From: Fistularia commersonii
Taxonomy: Eukaryota; Chordata; Actinopteri; Syngnathiformes; Fistulariidae
Length of the DNA: 64,000 nt
NCBI GenBank assembly: GCA_037954325.1
Contig: JBBMNZ010000015.1
Span: 9,936,501-10,000,500 of the forward strand
Direction of reading: 5' to 3'
Shown: positions 38,201-53,200 of the stretch, one piece after another
How positions within the stretch are numbered: position 1 is the stretch's first letter
How the letters are laid out: the number at the start of each line of letters is the position of its first letter
Program-made: the position numbers and the translations under genes
The notes under the pieces: generated by a model
Databases searched by the model: none
Told to the model about the DNA's origin: nothing
The model's input: the letters and a program-made list of their open reading frames with translations, nothing else

Positions 38201-41200
38201 GATGTGTGTGCTGTTTCTATTAATATACCCGGGGTGGGATAGAAGTGAGAAATCCGTAATTATCTCCATGTTACTGGCAGTTCCAAACCGAGGCAGCCGT
38301 CGTTTTGAAGCTTTTCTTTTTAAATCCACCGTTTCCTCGCAATTAAAAGAAAAAAAGACAAGTCAATTCATATTAGAGCACTTGCTCCCATTAATCCAAC
38401 ATTGATTGCAAACTTTGTCTGCGAAGCATCTCCTTCTCCGCCGGCAGTGGCAGGCCACAATCACAGCGGCGCTTCGGGGCATTCAGCAGAACGCAGGCTA
38501 ATTTGGGAGGCCACGGTGGGAATCGCCTGACGATGTGCTGTTACATTTATAGCTGCATGGGCTCGGCTTTGTCCCTCAGCAATCAAGAACTTCACACAGT
38601 GAAGTTCCCGATTGATGAATATTTAATGTTGGACCTTATCTTTCAACTCGCTTTATTGTCCTTTTGCTTTTCTCCTCAGTAGCTTCCGAGTCGTCCTTTT
38701 ATTTTCCCTCACGGGCGTCCCTTGTCATAATATCGTCCCTGCGAGTTCGCACGGCGTCGACCTTGAAAGCATCTGGTCTTCTTGGCTCCGGTTCGTCGGG
38801 GTCTAAGCGACGCCTTCGTGTTTGCGACGATGCTGGAGGTTGAACACAGGCGAGCCTCAGCTGCTCGGCCGCTAAACAGCTGGTCATTAGGGCCGGCTTA
38901 GAACAGGTACGCTCGTCCGCGATAACCCCCCCCCCCCCCCCCCCCCCGCCCCCGGAGCCATCGGATACCCCATCGTCTGGTTTCCGTGGCAACCCGAGCT
39001 CCGGCAAGGCGACGGTCGCATGGTTTTCACACCGCCCTGTGCCATCGGGGTGCTTGATATAGTTGCGTCGTTACAAGCGAGGTTAGTAACGAGGTCCCCT
39101 GAGTTTGGATGGACTTGTAGAGACAGACGTCTGTGCACTTTGTCCTGCTGAGCGTCAAGCAGGAGCTACAGGGAGACCGTTGACCGTTGAAAAGACTCAC
39201 GGAAAAACCTTTCACATCTAAAGACTAGTTTTTAGAGATTTCACAAAGACTGTGAATCTTCCATGGTCACTATTTAGAAGACTAAGCAAGATTCTTTCAG
39301 CATTTTTTCCCACCATGCAACGTTTTCCCCGGGTATTTGTAGAGCCTCTGCTATTTCAGTCTGTTTCTTTTCCTTCTCCGCTCAGTGGTGATATGTCAGA
39401 GAGTTGGCATCGTCCGGGCCGGCCTGTTCTGCCCACAGCTCCATCATCCCCTCCTCTGTCTGGACACGCCACACTGATCGGGGCGTCCCTGCTGCCGATG
39501 ACACTCTGCCGATTGTTTGTCTACCAGGTTTCCTTTTTCCAATTTTGTTAGATCTCCATCTATTGGTTCTTGATTGTGTTATGTCACCGTAAAGATTGAG
39601 AGATTTGGCATTCTATCAAACACGCGTGATACTGTCGTAAACCCAAGATAAGGAGCTCAGATTACTTCCTTATATTTAACTATTGAGATGACGAGAGCAC
39701 GCTGCCACTCCAGAAGTTTATTTCCGACTTTTTTTTTTTTTTCGCCCGGGCATCAGACTTGGTGACTCGGAAACCCTCCCATCACCTTCACCTCTGTTTT
39801 TCTTCTCCTTTGTATTAATGTCAGAAGGGCGAGTGGAGATTTCCGTGTCTGAAGTGGACTGACCGCTATGTGCTGTCATGTGATCTTTAATGGGATTATT
39901 ACAGGACCTGGATTATTTTAACTGTTTGATCCGTGATGTGCACACCTTGCCATCTGTTTTGTGTTACATGCGAGATGTATAAAGTATGCAGGAGGTGGAG
40001 CGCAACACAGTGCCGAATTCTTCTAGTTCTATGTAAAGAGCAGACCGAAGGAAAAAAAAAATCAATGAACCAGTCAGAAGTTTCATGGATGATGAAGTCC
40101 CTGATGATCACGCCATCGATTCTCTGCCACGGCTGGTTTTCGGTTGGCCGATTAAAGAGACGGCTTGTTATTTGTGTTCGGAGCATCAAATCCAATTTGA
40201 ACGGGAAAAGATCAGCACTGTCAGAAGTCCTCAAGGAGACTTTCGAATTTTCCATTCCTGTCCAGTTTGGTAGAACTACAAAAGTGAGCAGAACAAGAGG
40301 CACCTTAGAACAGTTGCAGCGATAACCTACTTTGGAGGTTCTCAGATGCAGCCAAATCCCCAAAAAAGATGCCAGAGACCTGTGAGCTGAACCAGGATAT
40401 CATGAGAGTCCAACGCAGCAATGGGCCAATCCAAACCCATTGGTTGAGTTCAGCCTTTTGTACAGATATGGCCAGCTGGCTAATGGGACAGGGAATGTAT
40501 TGGTGGAAGGACGCTTAGCTTGGACCTTCCAGGCAGGAGGTCCTCATTCACTGGTACCAGGCCACAAAGAAGGAATAAAGTTATTTAAAATTAAATCTAT
40601 TTTATTTTCATTCGTCTTCCGGGTATTTCATTTTGAAAAATTGCCACTTTCGGCAGCAGCCTTTGCTAGGGCACTTATCTCAGGGTTTTTGTCAACTTAT
40701 ATCGAGACAGACACATCTGGAGACTTTGAAAAGATTTGGAAAAGACTGGTGGAAAACTATCATCTCACAACTGCTCACATTACATTACATTTGGCAGACG
40801 CTTTTATCCAAAGCGACTTACAATAGAGGACATAAGGACTGCAAATAACACTTGCAAATACAAGATGCACAGGAAATATACAGAACAGGCTCACATCTGA
40901 AGAGTGCTTTTTAGAGTTTAGTTTTCGAGTGTCAGTCCATACTGATGGGGACGTCCTGTGCCGTTCATACCGCTCTGGTGATTGTTTGGTTTCCGGTTTT
41001 GTCGTATCTCATCTATTGGTTGTTGATTGTTACGTCACTGCGACTCCAGTGAGGCTCCTCAGTTTAAAGTCTGTAACTGAGAAGTTACAGCATAAGTCGC
41101 CAAACTAACCCTCGCTAAAATGGCCCGCAAGCAAATGTCATTGTTGGAGAGCTAATTTAGAAAGAAGAGACACCAGAAGGGTCCTGGAGTGCCAGCAAAA

Positions 41201-44200
41201 AGAGCTGCATTCAATAGAAAACACCTATTTGAACAGGTTCATTGCAACAACCGGGTTGGGGACCACTGGTAGGGTTAGATGGAGGATGATGACCAGCATG
41301 TAGAGCGTTAGCAAGAAAAATAGCCGGAATCAAATCATTACAGAAGCAATCGGCGCTTTTCCTGCCTCCCCCCCCCCCCCACGAGGCGACGGGGAGCGGC
41401 GCTCTGCCTCCTCTGATGCTGAGTTAGCGCTGCATAATAGCCGTTCAGTGCCAGTCGGCCGATTGAACTGGTCTAATGAAAAGTCTATTCAGCGAGCCGT
41501 CATCTGTCAGCCGGCGTTAGATCGCTCTGCGTAAACACCGGCTTACAGCAGACGGAGGCCTTTTTTTTTTTTTTTGTAGCCCCTCATTTTCAGCCCCAAA
41601 CAAACACCCGCACCCTATTTTCACAAAATAACGTTTCAGCCGCGACTATCGAACCCCTCATCTCACCGTGCTTTTGCCCTCCCCGCTTCGTCCACCCTCC
41701 ACAGAACGGCACAGATTACGGGTTCCTGCTGCACCAGAACTCGGAACTCCTGCGAGCGCTCGATGAGCTGGAGAGGACGTGCACAACGCTGAGGGAGGAA
41801 AATGGCCTGCTGGTAAGACTAAAAATACCAGGGGTGTAAAATTGTCCAGGTTGCATGAAAGCCCACGACATCTGAGTGTGTTTGTGTTCATGAGCTATAA
41901 AAGCATGAATGTTCTTAATTTCAACCGGTTGCAGAGGCATAGGATACTCGGCTGCTGCTGTTGCATTTCTCCTCTGAATAGTTCTGCTGTCGGCATTGTG
42001 ATGCTATTTTTTTCCCCCCTTCTCCATATGTTCAGAGGAAGAGCAGCGCCCCGGAGACGGAGGAGAAGGTCAGGCGGCTGAGGAGGAAGAACACTGAGCT
42101 GGCTGTCCTGGCGAAGAGGCTGGAGGAGAGGGCTCGGAAACTGCAGGAGGCCAACCTCAAAGTGGTACGCCCCTGCGCACGGAGGGCCTCTGGTGCCCCG
42201 CAGGCCGGTGCGAGCGTCACCCACCCACCCACCCACCACCCTGACCTGAACGTCGGGACCGGCTCATTATCCGGCGGCGCCACTCATTTTGCCGCATCGT
42301 CGCACAGCGTCCGTTAATGAGAGACTCGCGATTGTTCACGGTGTGATGAATGCGAGCCTTGTTGGAAGATTCCAAGTCACTCCTGTGCACTTCACCGCCT
42401 CCATAGAACGAACTGCAAGAGCAGTCTGAGCGACTTACATTTAGGACAGTTTTAATCCACCGGGGAGTGTTTGGGTTTTCGCTGCTGAGACCAGCACCAT
42501 TAAATCTCATGTTTAAAAAATGAGAAGGGCCCACTTATCAGCAAAATGTAAAGGTCTTTTTTTTAACCCGACAATTTCTGTTTCTAAAACAATCCTAATT
42601 TTGCTTACTAGACCGTCTTCAAAAACAACCTCTTTAGTTTTTTTGTTTTTTTTTCCCTGTTTAAAACAGATCTTTCGATACAGTAAACAGAAGCTCTGTT
42701 GTTTCTCGGAAAACAAGCCTCTTCATTTTACCGAGTAACAGCATGTCATGTGCTTCTTTGTGATGTAACGAGTGAGGTTTGTTTTCAAATTTTGCATTAG
42801 TAATTGTGTAAATACATTACCATAAATGAAATAGTGTAGAATGAGCGGCTCGGGTAAATGGTTCATTATAATGTTGATGAATCAAGCTTTTTCATTTCTC
42901 CATGAAATTTCTTTATAATACAATAGAGAACAAGCGATAAGACTACAGCCTGTATCGGTTGATAACGTCTTCCACCTACGGGGTGTCATGGCAACCTCGC
43001 CATGTCCCATAACTTTATTGAAACATTTTTATTCCGACATATGCCATTTGCGACTTTCAAACCAATTTCGTGCGGGAAGTAACCGGCAAGTGGGGTGAGC
43101 GAATATGCCATCCTGCAGCGCCATGTTTACATTGGCCTCTCCAGAATCCCCTGCCTTGGTGTCTCCAGCACCTTTCAACATAGCTGCTTATGTACAAGAC
43201 TGTATAGAAAGCTCGTGACTTCTTGCAAAAATGGCATTAGATTGTGCCGTAGGAACAGAATTCCAACACAAGTTGAGGACTCTCTCTAATTAATGGCCAG
43301 TTTAATGCTGACAGATTATCAACCGGTGTAGAGCATAATAATAAATATATGTTTTGAGCACCTTGCATCAAAGTGAGAGGGGTCAAGAGTAGGACGCGAA
43401 TGAAGACAAATATCCATTTTATTTACTCCACCTATCCTCGAGAGCAGGGATGGGGAGTTAATCATTACAAGGGCCCATATGAGAAACTTGAATCGCATTG
43501 GAGGCCCAAACCAACAATAACAGAAAAGCAACACACTTGTGTAACATGAATGGAATACATGTTTCGTCATTATCTGTGGAGGTTGTCATCCGGGTCGGTG
43601 TGATTTCTTGTCGAAATCTTGTCGAAAAAGTTGCTCCTTTGTCCCCGACGAATGACATAACAACCCCCTTAGACCGAGTTTCTGCCAATCAACTCTACCA
43701 TTCACGTAATGAGCTGCCGTAACCTCGACCCGACCAAAACCCTGGCGGTTATATTTGGAAACTCCTCACTTCCCAAGAAAGTCCATCTGCCATGACAAGG
43801 AGATTCCAAAAAGGATGTTTTGTCATTCAAGTTCTGACTGATTCCTGCTTCAGAGGGGACTCGAAGGGGTTAGAAGCCTCCAATTGACTTGTTGCACGCT
43901 TCAGGATTCACGAAAAAAATCGTACATTTTGTGTTGCAGGTGAACTCGCCGTCGCTGATGAGGCCCGGCTCGGTGGAGCAGTACAAGAGGGCCTTCGCCC
44001 GTCAGCGGGCGCGCGACCTGGCCCAGCACGCCGACGCGCTGCTGTCCAAAGACAAAGAGATCGCCGCCCTGCAACAGGAGTGCCGGGAGCTGGAGGCGCG
44101 GCTCGGCACCGCCAGGGTATTTCAGTCCATCTCGTCCATATCTCTGCATCCCTCACTTTCACTGTCTCTTCAAACAGCTTCGATTCATAACAACACAATG

Positions 44201-47200
44201 CTGCCCTCTAGTGGATACCACCGGCACTGTTCCCTCCCCCTTCCCTCCACACACCCACACACACACACACACACCCTCCTAAGCCCTTGATAGAAATGGC
44301 TGCGTCACTGCTGATGTCTGGATGACAGTGCAGGAGCAGGCTGCCTTTCTAAGTGCCTGCTTTTGATTATTTGTCGATTGTCCTCAATGTGAACGTCTGC
44401 CCTTTTGCAAGTAAGAGCTGCGAGGTGGATGTGGATCTAGTGACAAGTGACGCCGGCACAATTTTTCACCGTGGAGCGACAGGGAGGGGGGGGCGTCTGC
44501 TCCACTGTGATTGGATACTCGGCCAATAACATGTTTTATTCCTTTTTTTTTTTCCGGTCGAAAGCTTCACTGAAAATCTGACTTTAAGAGGTGGGCTTAC
44601 GTGCAGGATTTGCGACGTCATAAATATGAAGGATGTCAATCCCGGTCTGATATTCAACACTCAGTCAGGTAGTCCAGCGCATGAATAGGGGTGTATTTGC
44701 GTTGTTACATATTCAGTGTCATAATAAGAAGGCATTTTAAGGTGTTTTTTTTTTTTTTCCTTTAAATATCACACATCCATGTGTATTGTAATGTGATCAT
44801 CAAAGGCCTGATACATATAATATTTTTACATCTATACGGTGTTTTGGATTTCCAGAGAAAAATGAATAATGATATCAATCATTAGTGGTTGACTTTTTCT
44901 GTGCCCTATTGACCGTAAATGTCATTAAAAACGATCATGTCTTCCAGGGTTCCCCGGTGCCTTCCACTCGGCTGGAATTTGAGAAGCTCCTCAGGGAATC
45001 TCAGAAGGAGGTGCTGCGTTTGCAGAGGCAGCTGTCGGTCACGTCGTCCACCCTGCAGCGCGGCCACAGTCCTGAGCCCGAGGGAACCACCGAGGAGGCG
45101 GAGGTAGAGTCGAAAAAAAACAAACAAAAACGGCAGATTTGTTGTGTTAATTTTTCAAGGCAATGATTTTTTTTGTAAGTAAACGCAGCGTATTCTATTT
45201 ATAAACAGACTGAGCTAATGTATTAGCCCCATGGCGGGTTGGAGGCGAGTGCTCGTTGCCTGGATATGCAAAAAACTGCACCCTAAGCTCGAGTGTATGT
45301 TTATGGTGGCGTGCGTTCAGTTTTGCCGCGTTATATAACAGCCTGCCATTGGATCTGATACTAATCTGCCACAAGCCATAATGAGATGATTCCCTGTCTT
45401 GAACTTGGGCCTGATCAAACATAACAAAGTCGCACACTCTGATCCCCCTCCATGTTTAATACTGATCCCCTCGCCCGGCGTTTCTTAGAAGCACCCCCTT
45501 TCACGCGCACAAAGGCACATTACCCCGCCAATGTACGACAGGGTTACGTAAGGCCTGTCGGAACTTCGGCAGCTGCAGAAAGGAAGGCGCCACTCCCGCT
45601 GTCGCGTCGTTGTCAAAAAGGCACTATTTCTGTGCATTAATCTGAGTTTAAACCGGTGCGCCGCACCGACGAGGTTTGTAATATTCTGTCCCCCGCCCGC
45701 AAAGTCGAGTGGATTCTCTGCCGGCGAGGCTCAAATAAGAATGCCGATTGTGGTAATCTCTCATTTGTGGGACGCACACACGCACTCGCAGTGGCACGCG
45801 CGCACCCAGAAAGGGGCCATGTTGTGTGAACTCTAATCCCCTCTAACAACAGAATGGTACAGTCCAGTAATCCGCTCTCTGTTGCTGTGGCAGCGGTGAG
45901 AGGGTTTTGGGTGGTAGGTAAGACTCCGGCCGCTCCAAAGACTTTTCCATCTAGCCCTGCTCTGGATAACTAGCGGGCCGAGGGGAAGCCTTGACGTTGC
46001 CACAGATTGCACGGAAGGGGTAGGTCGTCTTTGTCGGTTTTGTCGTCCGCATGTGTGCATGTGTGTGTCGGTGGTCTGCGGCGGGTCTCCTTACCTAACC
46101 TCACGAGCATCTGCCCGGGATGTGAGCCCGGTGCCGTGCAGGATTCAGAGCCGCGGTGGTATCGGGGGCTGCGACGAATCAGACGGGAGAGAAAACCAAC
46201 TCCGGGAAGCGGGTGTTTCGGTAAACGCGGTCGCGCAAAGATTATTTATATGTCGCGAGCCTTCTGTTGCCATCATGATATGATTGACGACTAAGGGGAT
46301 TTTTCTCTAAGCTTTATTTTATTTTATTTTTTCAATATCCCGGTTTAAATTCCGCCCTCGACTGGAACGGACCACTTCCTCCACGCCGGGGACGGTGATA
46401 TGCACGAGGCCTAGTCAAGGGCAGCCTGTCACACACCCTGTTTTATAACAGTCCAAATGCTTCCCCGGCACTGAGTTTAGGAGGCGCCACTCGGTGTCGT
46501 GGACGCCGGCGCGCTCGCTGAACATCAATATGCTCTGTATTAAAAAGAAAATCAAGGGCCGGGCCAATCCATTAAGGTGCTTTTAAAAGAAGTGATCCAG
46601 TTACCTGTTTCAGTAGTCTGCAGGGATTACACCAATGTGCTTATGGCATTCAGGGCCTGCTGAATGGGATCTGGCCCTACTTTAGTACGCATGGTCCCAG
46701 GTTGTACTTGATCCTTAATTATACATGGACCACTCAGTGAGGAGTGCGGACGCCGGCATCTCGCCGCGCAAGGGGGAGACTCGGTCCATACGGGCTCGTA
46801 TGCACGGACTCGTTGCAGAAGCGCACGCCGGTGAGCACAAACTCCGAACATGGCCGCCTCTCCTGCTCGGGTTTATCGATGATGGTTGACACCTGCACCT
46901 CGACCCCACCGGCTGTTTTATTCTAAATATTCTCCTCACATTCGCTGCGATATCAATTGCGCCCTGTTGTTTCGAAGCCAGCCGCGTCCTTCCCCTTTTT
47001 TTTTGCCAAAAGTCACTTTAAACCTCCTGGTTTTTTTTTGCCGGCATCGCGGGATAAGCCTTTTATTTAGATCATAAATCCCCCACACCCACGTCGGAGG
47101 AGTATGGATCAGAAACGGGAGGGGATTCACTTTGGTTGAAATAATTCCCCGCCGTCTGTTAAAAACCTGATGAAGCCAATAAACGAAATAAGACGCGCGC

Positions 47201-50200
47201 CCATCACTTGTCATCCTTCACCTCTTTCGTCTCCATGACAACAAAACGCCGCGTATACGAAACAACGTCAGAGGCTAGCGTCGACGCATGGTGATTAAGA
47301 AATGAAAATAAACATATCAGTGCGGTGATGGAAGGGTTTAAGGGTTAGTTCTCTGCTGATGAAGGGAAATATATTCCTGCGTGTGTGTGAGAGCGGCTGG
47401 TCGTCCCCGCTGTCGGTGTGCAAATTACAAACTTGATTTATTTAAATTCAGATAGCTGTATCTGACTATTTGTGCAGTTTTCTCAAAAGCGGTTTAATAA
47501 TTGTGTCTCTTAATACGCCCTCAAACATTTTACATGAAAAAAAAAGTCAGTATTTGTCCAGCGCTGTTAAACAGATCATATATTTTCTGAAGAACATCAG
47601 TCCACCAGGGATCTAGGGTGGACTTATTAGACTTGACATCTCATTCACCAAACGCTCAGCCTAGCCTGTGTCCAAGAACGCGCCAGCTGATTGTTGTTTC
47701 CAAACAAAACGTCTAGCAGGATTCAAAGATGATCAGAAATCCGCTTTTGCCTGACAAAAACACCAGAGGAGCTCTTATGTGGCGACAAGGTTCAGAACGG
47801 GATCGTTCTTGTCCTGGAAGGAGGCTTCAGGAATGGTTCAGAATCAACTTTTTTTTTCCCACGGTGTTGACGGAAAACAGATTTAATTATGCCGGCGTCT
47901 GGCACTGCGATGAGCCACCCACCACCAAGTGTGCGCTTTAACTTTATTAGACTTCTAACTGATGTCTTTAACTCAACACATCAGGCTATTAGGCCCATTA
48001 GACTCTTTGACAGCTGATTCCATTAGACCTCTTGTGGAGCCTCAGCAAAAAGTGTCCTTTTCTATCGCTGAATGACTCAAGGTAGACCAGTTTGGGCCCA
48101 TATGTGCACATTATTTATCTTAAATAACAGTCATTTTTACTGCGACGGCGCAATGTTCCTTTTCCATCGTCCATTGGAACCACGGATCTCGTTTTCCAGA
48201 TCTTGTTCATAGGCGTCTTTCCGAGTCCGAGTTATTAGAGAAATGTGGTGCCAAGTGGGCGAGAGCGACGCACCTTCTCCGAAGGGTGTCAGTTTGGGAA
48301 AAAAAAAAAAAATTAATAAGGTCAATTCCATTTCTCTCCTGGAGGTCAGCTATCACTTGGCTGCAGTGAATTGCAGCAGAGTTTGACACGGTTTGTTTCG
48401 TCATCGCAGACGCCCGAGCCGTCATCCGGCGTGGCCCAGGCTAACGCTCCTGGTGGCGGCTCCTTTATTCCTCATAACATTGTCTAAATGAGACATTATG
48501 TAATATACTCTCTGTGTGCCCATTTGTCAAAACTATGTCAGGATTATATCGCATGTCGCCTGAAACTGATTATATTCTTTGAACCCGACATTGTGAGCTG
48601 GCCGTACCGCGAAGCGCCGCTCATTTAAAGGCCTCGGGCCGACGCGGGCCATCACACGTGTTGTTCGGAAAACACATCTAGCTCTGTTTGTTTTTGTTTC
48701 AAGCAGGGATTTTTTTGGATGAATTCAGGAAGGGTTGATTATTTGGGCCTCCGCACGCGCCAACCCAGTCCACGGCTGATTCGTCGCCGTAAGGAAGTGG
48801 ACACACTTAAGTGCGAAATATCTACCTTCAGCTTTATACTGAGCGTCTTATGTGCATCGATCCACGGAGAAGAGACGGCGATCAGAAAAATCAGCCGCTC
48901 GGCGGATTCAAAAGTCCCGTCCCCGTGCTCCGTTTGTCCAGGGGCCAATGGAATTAGTGCCTCTCGCTGGCCTTTCGTCACCACTACTAACACCATCTGC
49001 TCCGCGCTCCAAAAGATAAAGGATAGTCTCGCTTAGCTCCCCAGACCTTTGACTGATTTGATGCTGAACTGTCAGCCGTGCGTGGAGGTCGACGGCGTCC
49101 GCCATGACGCTCGGGCCTCATGTAATGGAGTTAAACGTCGAAACACACGCAACGAAATCCTCCAAACGGTGTCCTTGGACTTGAGTTGTCCCGATGTCGC
49201 AGTCCACTACAGCCTGTCTGTAAAATATCTTTATAATGAGCTGCTTCCTTTCAAGAGGATGAATTTTGAAGGGATCATATTTAACTGATTGATTTTGAAT
49301 CGCCGCGGTTTCCAAACAATTGTAATGAAGAAAAGAACCGGCAGGAGCAAACACAATTCCACATGACGGACATGCGGGGATTTTTTTTTTTTTTTTTTTT
49401 TTGAAACTCCCTGAAGTGACAGAAAGCAAAACCCAAATGGAAATGTCACCGAGATTGAATTTTTTTTTTTTTTATCCGTCAGGTTTTTGTTTTGTGAATT
49501 TTTTGAGAGCGTCTGGATGCGTCTCCTGAGGAATCCCGTCGCCCACCTGCGGTTGCCTTTTTTAAAATGATGTAAAGGAGAGTGTGAGGAAGGCGAGATC
49601 CCCCTCCCAATCCCCCCCTCCCCCCTTCCTGCAGCACGTGGCTGAGCACCGTTGATCCTGTTATTGGGTCATGGCCTTGGCTGCACTAGCACAGTTCTAC
49701 TCTTGAGCATAAGTAGGCTTGCTCTAAAATTAGACACTGATTCCCGACTCTTAACCCCTAACCAGTTTCAGGCTGACCCCCCCACCCCCGTACCCACCTG
49801 GATCTCAGTTGACATCACCCAGTAAGTCCAGAAAAGGAAGCCGTGACGCCCCAAAAAAGTCCGGCCCGATTATGGAGGAGCAGATTCCACGGCGTTCCGG
49901 GGATTCCCCCGCCTCCATAACCCCCGGATTATTCATCGATTGTGGTCGGACCACCGGGGAGGAGGCCTGCTGATAATCCCCTGCTCACGGTGGGGTTTGG
50001 GGGGGGATTTAATCGTGTGCAAGGAGAGGTTTGAAGTTCGGCCACCAAGACCAGAGGTGTTCCTTTAAAAGCAGCCCTTTGTGACACTAATGTTTTCAGT
50101 AATATGTACCATAATTTGTGCTGCAAGCGGCATTCACCTCGGACTCCCTCTCGCCTCTCTCGCGCCAGGTTGTTGGTGAAACCCCTTTTGTGGCATTAGA

Positions 50201-53200
50201 TGAAGCTCCGTCCCGGTGTGAGGAGACTCCCTTAGAGGAGAATGAGTCGGGGCTGCGAGTGACGCCCCCGCCGGGCCTCAGCCCGACCCGCTCCTCCCCG
50301 GACGATCGCACCGAGGAGCAGCGCCTACAGTTTCTGGTAAGTTTGCGCGGCGGCAACTCCCACGCAACTCGCCGTTAACGTCCACAGGGGGTCAGATCAT
50401 ACGACATTTACGGCACTTTGCGCTTCTTAAAGCTGCCTCGCCAAAGTGGCGGGCAAATGAAGCGCTCGTCGTCTGACGGAACCCGGTCGGCCCGCCTCAT
50501 TTAGATCACTGACATTTTAATTATTTTCAGGAAAACACCATCTTGTCTGGATGATCTGGCCGGATTGTTTTTGCGTTTAAGTCGATTGCAGCCAGAGAAA
50601 CAGTCAGAGAGCGAGATTGACTGCTGGTGGAGCTGCACTGACTTAAAGAAGAGACAGAGAGAGAGAGGTTCTCTGTTTTCACTTTCCAAGTTGATTACGA
50701 CAATGTTACACCCGACCAGCAGGCCGCAGTGTTTTCCCGTGCCCGTTCAGTCAAAAGGCAGAAGGAGGTGACCGAAAGGATCCAGACGGGGTCTGTTTTT
50801 CACTCGCCGGGATGTTTCGCTGACTCTTGAATACGTCCAAAATGATGGGATTTCGCCCTCAATGGCGCCAGTCAGACCAGTGCAAACTGGCTTCACGTGC
50901 CAATTTTTCCTTTGTCACATTATCACTAACACAGTGAAGCATTTTGACCTTGGGTGCCCAACGGCTTAGCGGAGTCCAGAAAAATGTATTCTCAGGGCTA
51001 TAAACCGAGAGGGCTGTGTAATGCAGACGCGTCTTGGAAGCTTTCACCCCCTCCCTCCGCTCAGCGCCAGTGCCTACATATGTTTCTGGATCGCGGATAT
51101 TCAGCCGTACTTTCTCCTCGGCTCCATGTGAGGCCGAAGGCCGGATTCAGTGGCGGCTGTGTTCCGACGGACGCGTGGAGAAGGAGTACGGTCAGATTTG
51201 TTATGTAATGACAGGATTATTTTGATCTTGTCCTCTGGAAAGCGAAGCATTGCACATTAGACAGACCATATCCCCACCTAACTCAGTGCAGTGGTGTTTT
51301 TTTCCCGTATAGATCGCACCGGCCGAAATACATAAAATAAGAGTCAGATAAGGATAGGTGAAACACTGCACGTGGCCTCAGCAGATCCGCGTCAGTGTTG
51401 TCAAAAGGAAACGATGTCACAGACATGCCAGCGGCGTTTAGCGTTCTCCACGCTGGTTTCCTGTCACCGCTCGTGCACATCTTCCCCCTCGTGTGCCATT
51501 TTTCTGCACAGTCATTCGATGCCTTGAATACAGAAGCAGAAAAACAACTGGAAACAGAAACCGTTTCCGAATTCGACGGCAAAATTACATTCAACTGCAC
51601 AGAGTTACACTAATATGAACTTCTTATCCGTGAGATAAAGACCGTTTCGAGTTTAGACCAAATAGCAGCTAGTTTTAACATGGACATCATCCCCGCACAG
51701 ATACTGTATGTCTGTATGTGTGTTTCCTGATGACATTTTGATTTGAAAAGCGCCCTTTTCAGAAAATCCAAGAGTGTCAAATTTGATACAATTACAAGCG
51801 ATAAATACAAGCGGGTCTTCTCTCACTGCAAGTACAGTGGTTTGTTCCAGAAGTGGAGAAGTATGTTGATCTTTTTTTGTTTTTTTTGTAGCTTAAATAA
51901 ATTTTCTCCATTTAGAATAACAGAAAACAAATTCATTCATACCAATCCCTCCCTCCTCCCAAAAGAAAAAAACCCTGAAAAAATTATGATTATTAAAAGG
52001 ATACACAAAATAAGCACAAAGATATAAACTTATGCCATAGGAACACAGCATGAGAGTTGCGTACTGTACCAACTACCCAGGCAAAGTGGCTGAGGGATGC
52101 TTGAAGCTGAAATATTGAAATTTTTTCCATATTTGCTCAAATCGTGCTTCTTATCTTAAAAAATATATATACTAAGTGATTGGTATCTTAAGGTGCCACT
52201 GTACTTTTGATACATTGTGCATTTTTCCTGAACCGTGCTCGTGTCCATTTAAGATAAGTTAGACTTTATCGATCCCACAGGAAGAAATTCAGTTGTCACA
52301 GCAGCAATACAGGGTGGAAAAATACGCCAATTTGCATATAGATACGACATGAACAGAGACCATGTACAATTTATACACTAGAATCCAAAATATAAGAAGA
52401 AATGAAATGCAGGAAATGATTGTAGAATAGCAGCGGAACATAATGTGGGTAGTAACTGGGACTGTATTTACTGATTGTAATTTAAAAAGAAGACGTACAT
52501 CTTTCACTGACCGTTGAGCGGCCCGAAGTTTGTCACTGAAGACGGTCCACTGACCCGCATCCGACTCAAGCAAGATTTGTCAGTTTGTGCTGTGCGAGCA
52601 GCATGAGATTGTCCCACGGAGTGTGTGTGTGTGTGTGTTTTTCCAGGCTGTATCACAGTTTCAGGAAATGTAGAGGGGGGGGGGGGGAAAACTAATGTTT
52701 GTCCCCGACGGCAGAGTAGTCAGACATATAATCCATTAAAACGCGAGCAACAAATGAGTCGTCACCTCTCTGCCGAGCCACACACTCCGCATACACACAG
52801 TCCGGCAAATCAGACCAGTTTAATTATGGTTATTGTCTCGCTTTGTCAATGCCGCCGGTAGAGCTGCGGCTCCCGCGGTCGACCGCCGGTGGTCTGCAAT
52901 TAGCTTGTCCGTTGTGTGGACTCACACACACACACACACACTCTTGCTATGGCCCTGCTGAAATAAGCTGATTTCTCCTATGCTGGCCCCTCATGTAAGC
53001 TGCATTTAGAATAATTAAAGGATGCTAAGCTTTATAATACCTCATTGCTATGATGTCAGGGGTCGATATGAAAACTAAAGCCGGGGTCGGCCGTGCTGCA
53101 AATTAAATTGTATACGTCTGCGTCACTCTTGTCGCCCGTCTAGGAAAGCGAGCTGAGCAAGAAGAGAAAAGAATGTGAAAACCTCGAGCATGAGGTAAAG

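Larger units (their letters stand above)
24408..41704. other. 17.3-kb tspoap1 intron 3
   Basis: No exon was recognised here. The intron contains the repeats listed between 30840 and 41270 and many poly-T and poly-C runs. AT-rich, apparently unique stretches, such as 25860-26130, 32600-32920 and 38390-38640, contain homeobox-type core words (attaatt, ttgatgaatatttaatg) and could be regulatory. None shows open frames worth calling. Confidence 0.6.

Noticed and set aside
39899..40363. 154-codon minus-strand and 130-codon plus-strand frames
   Set aside because: The two overlap on opposite strands and neither shows a domain or a codon pattern. The region looks like decayed repeat or unique intron.
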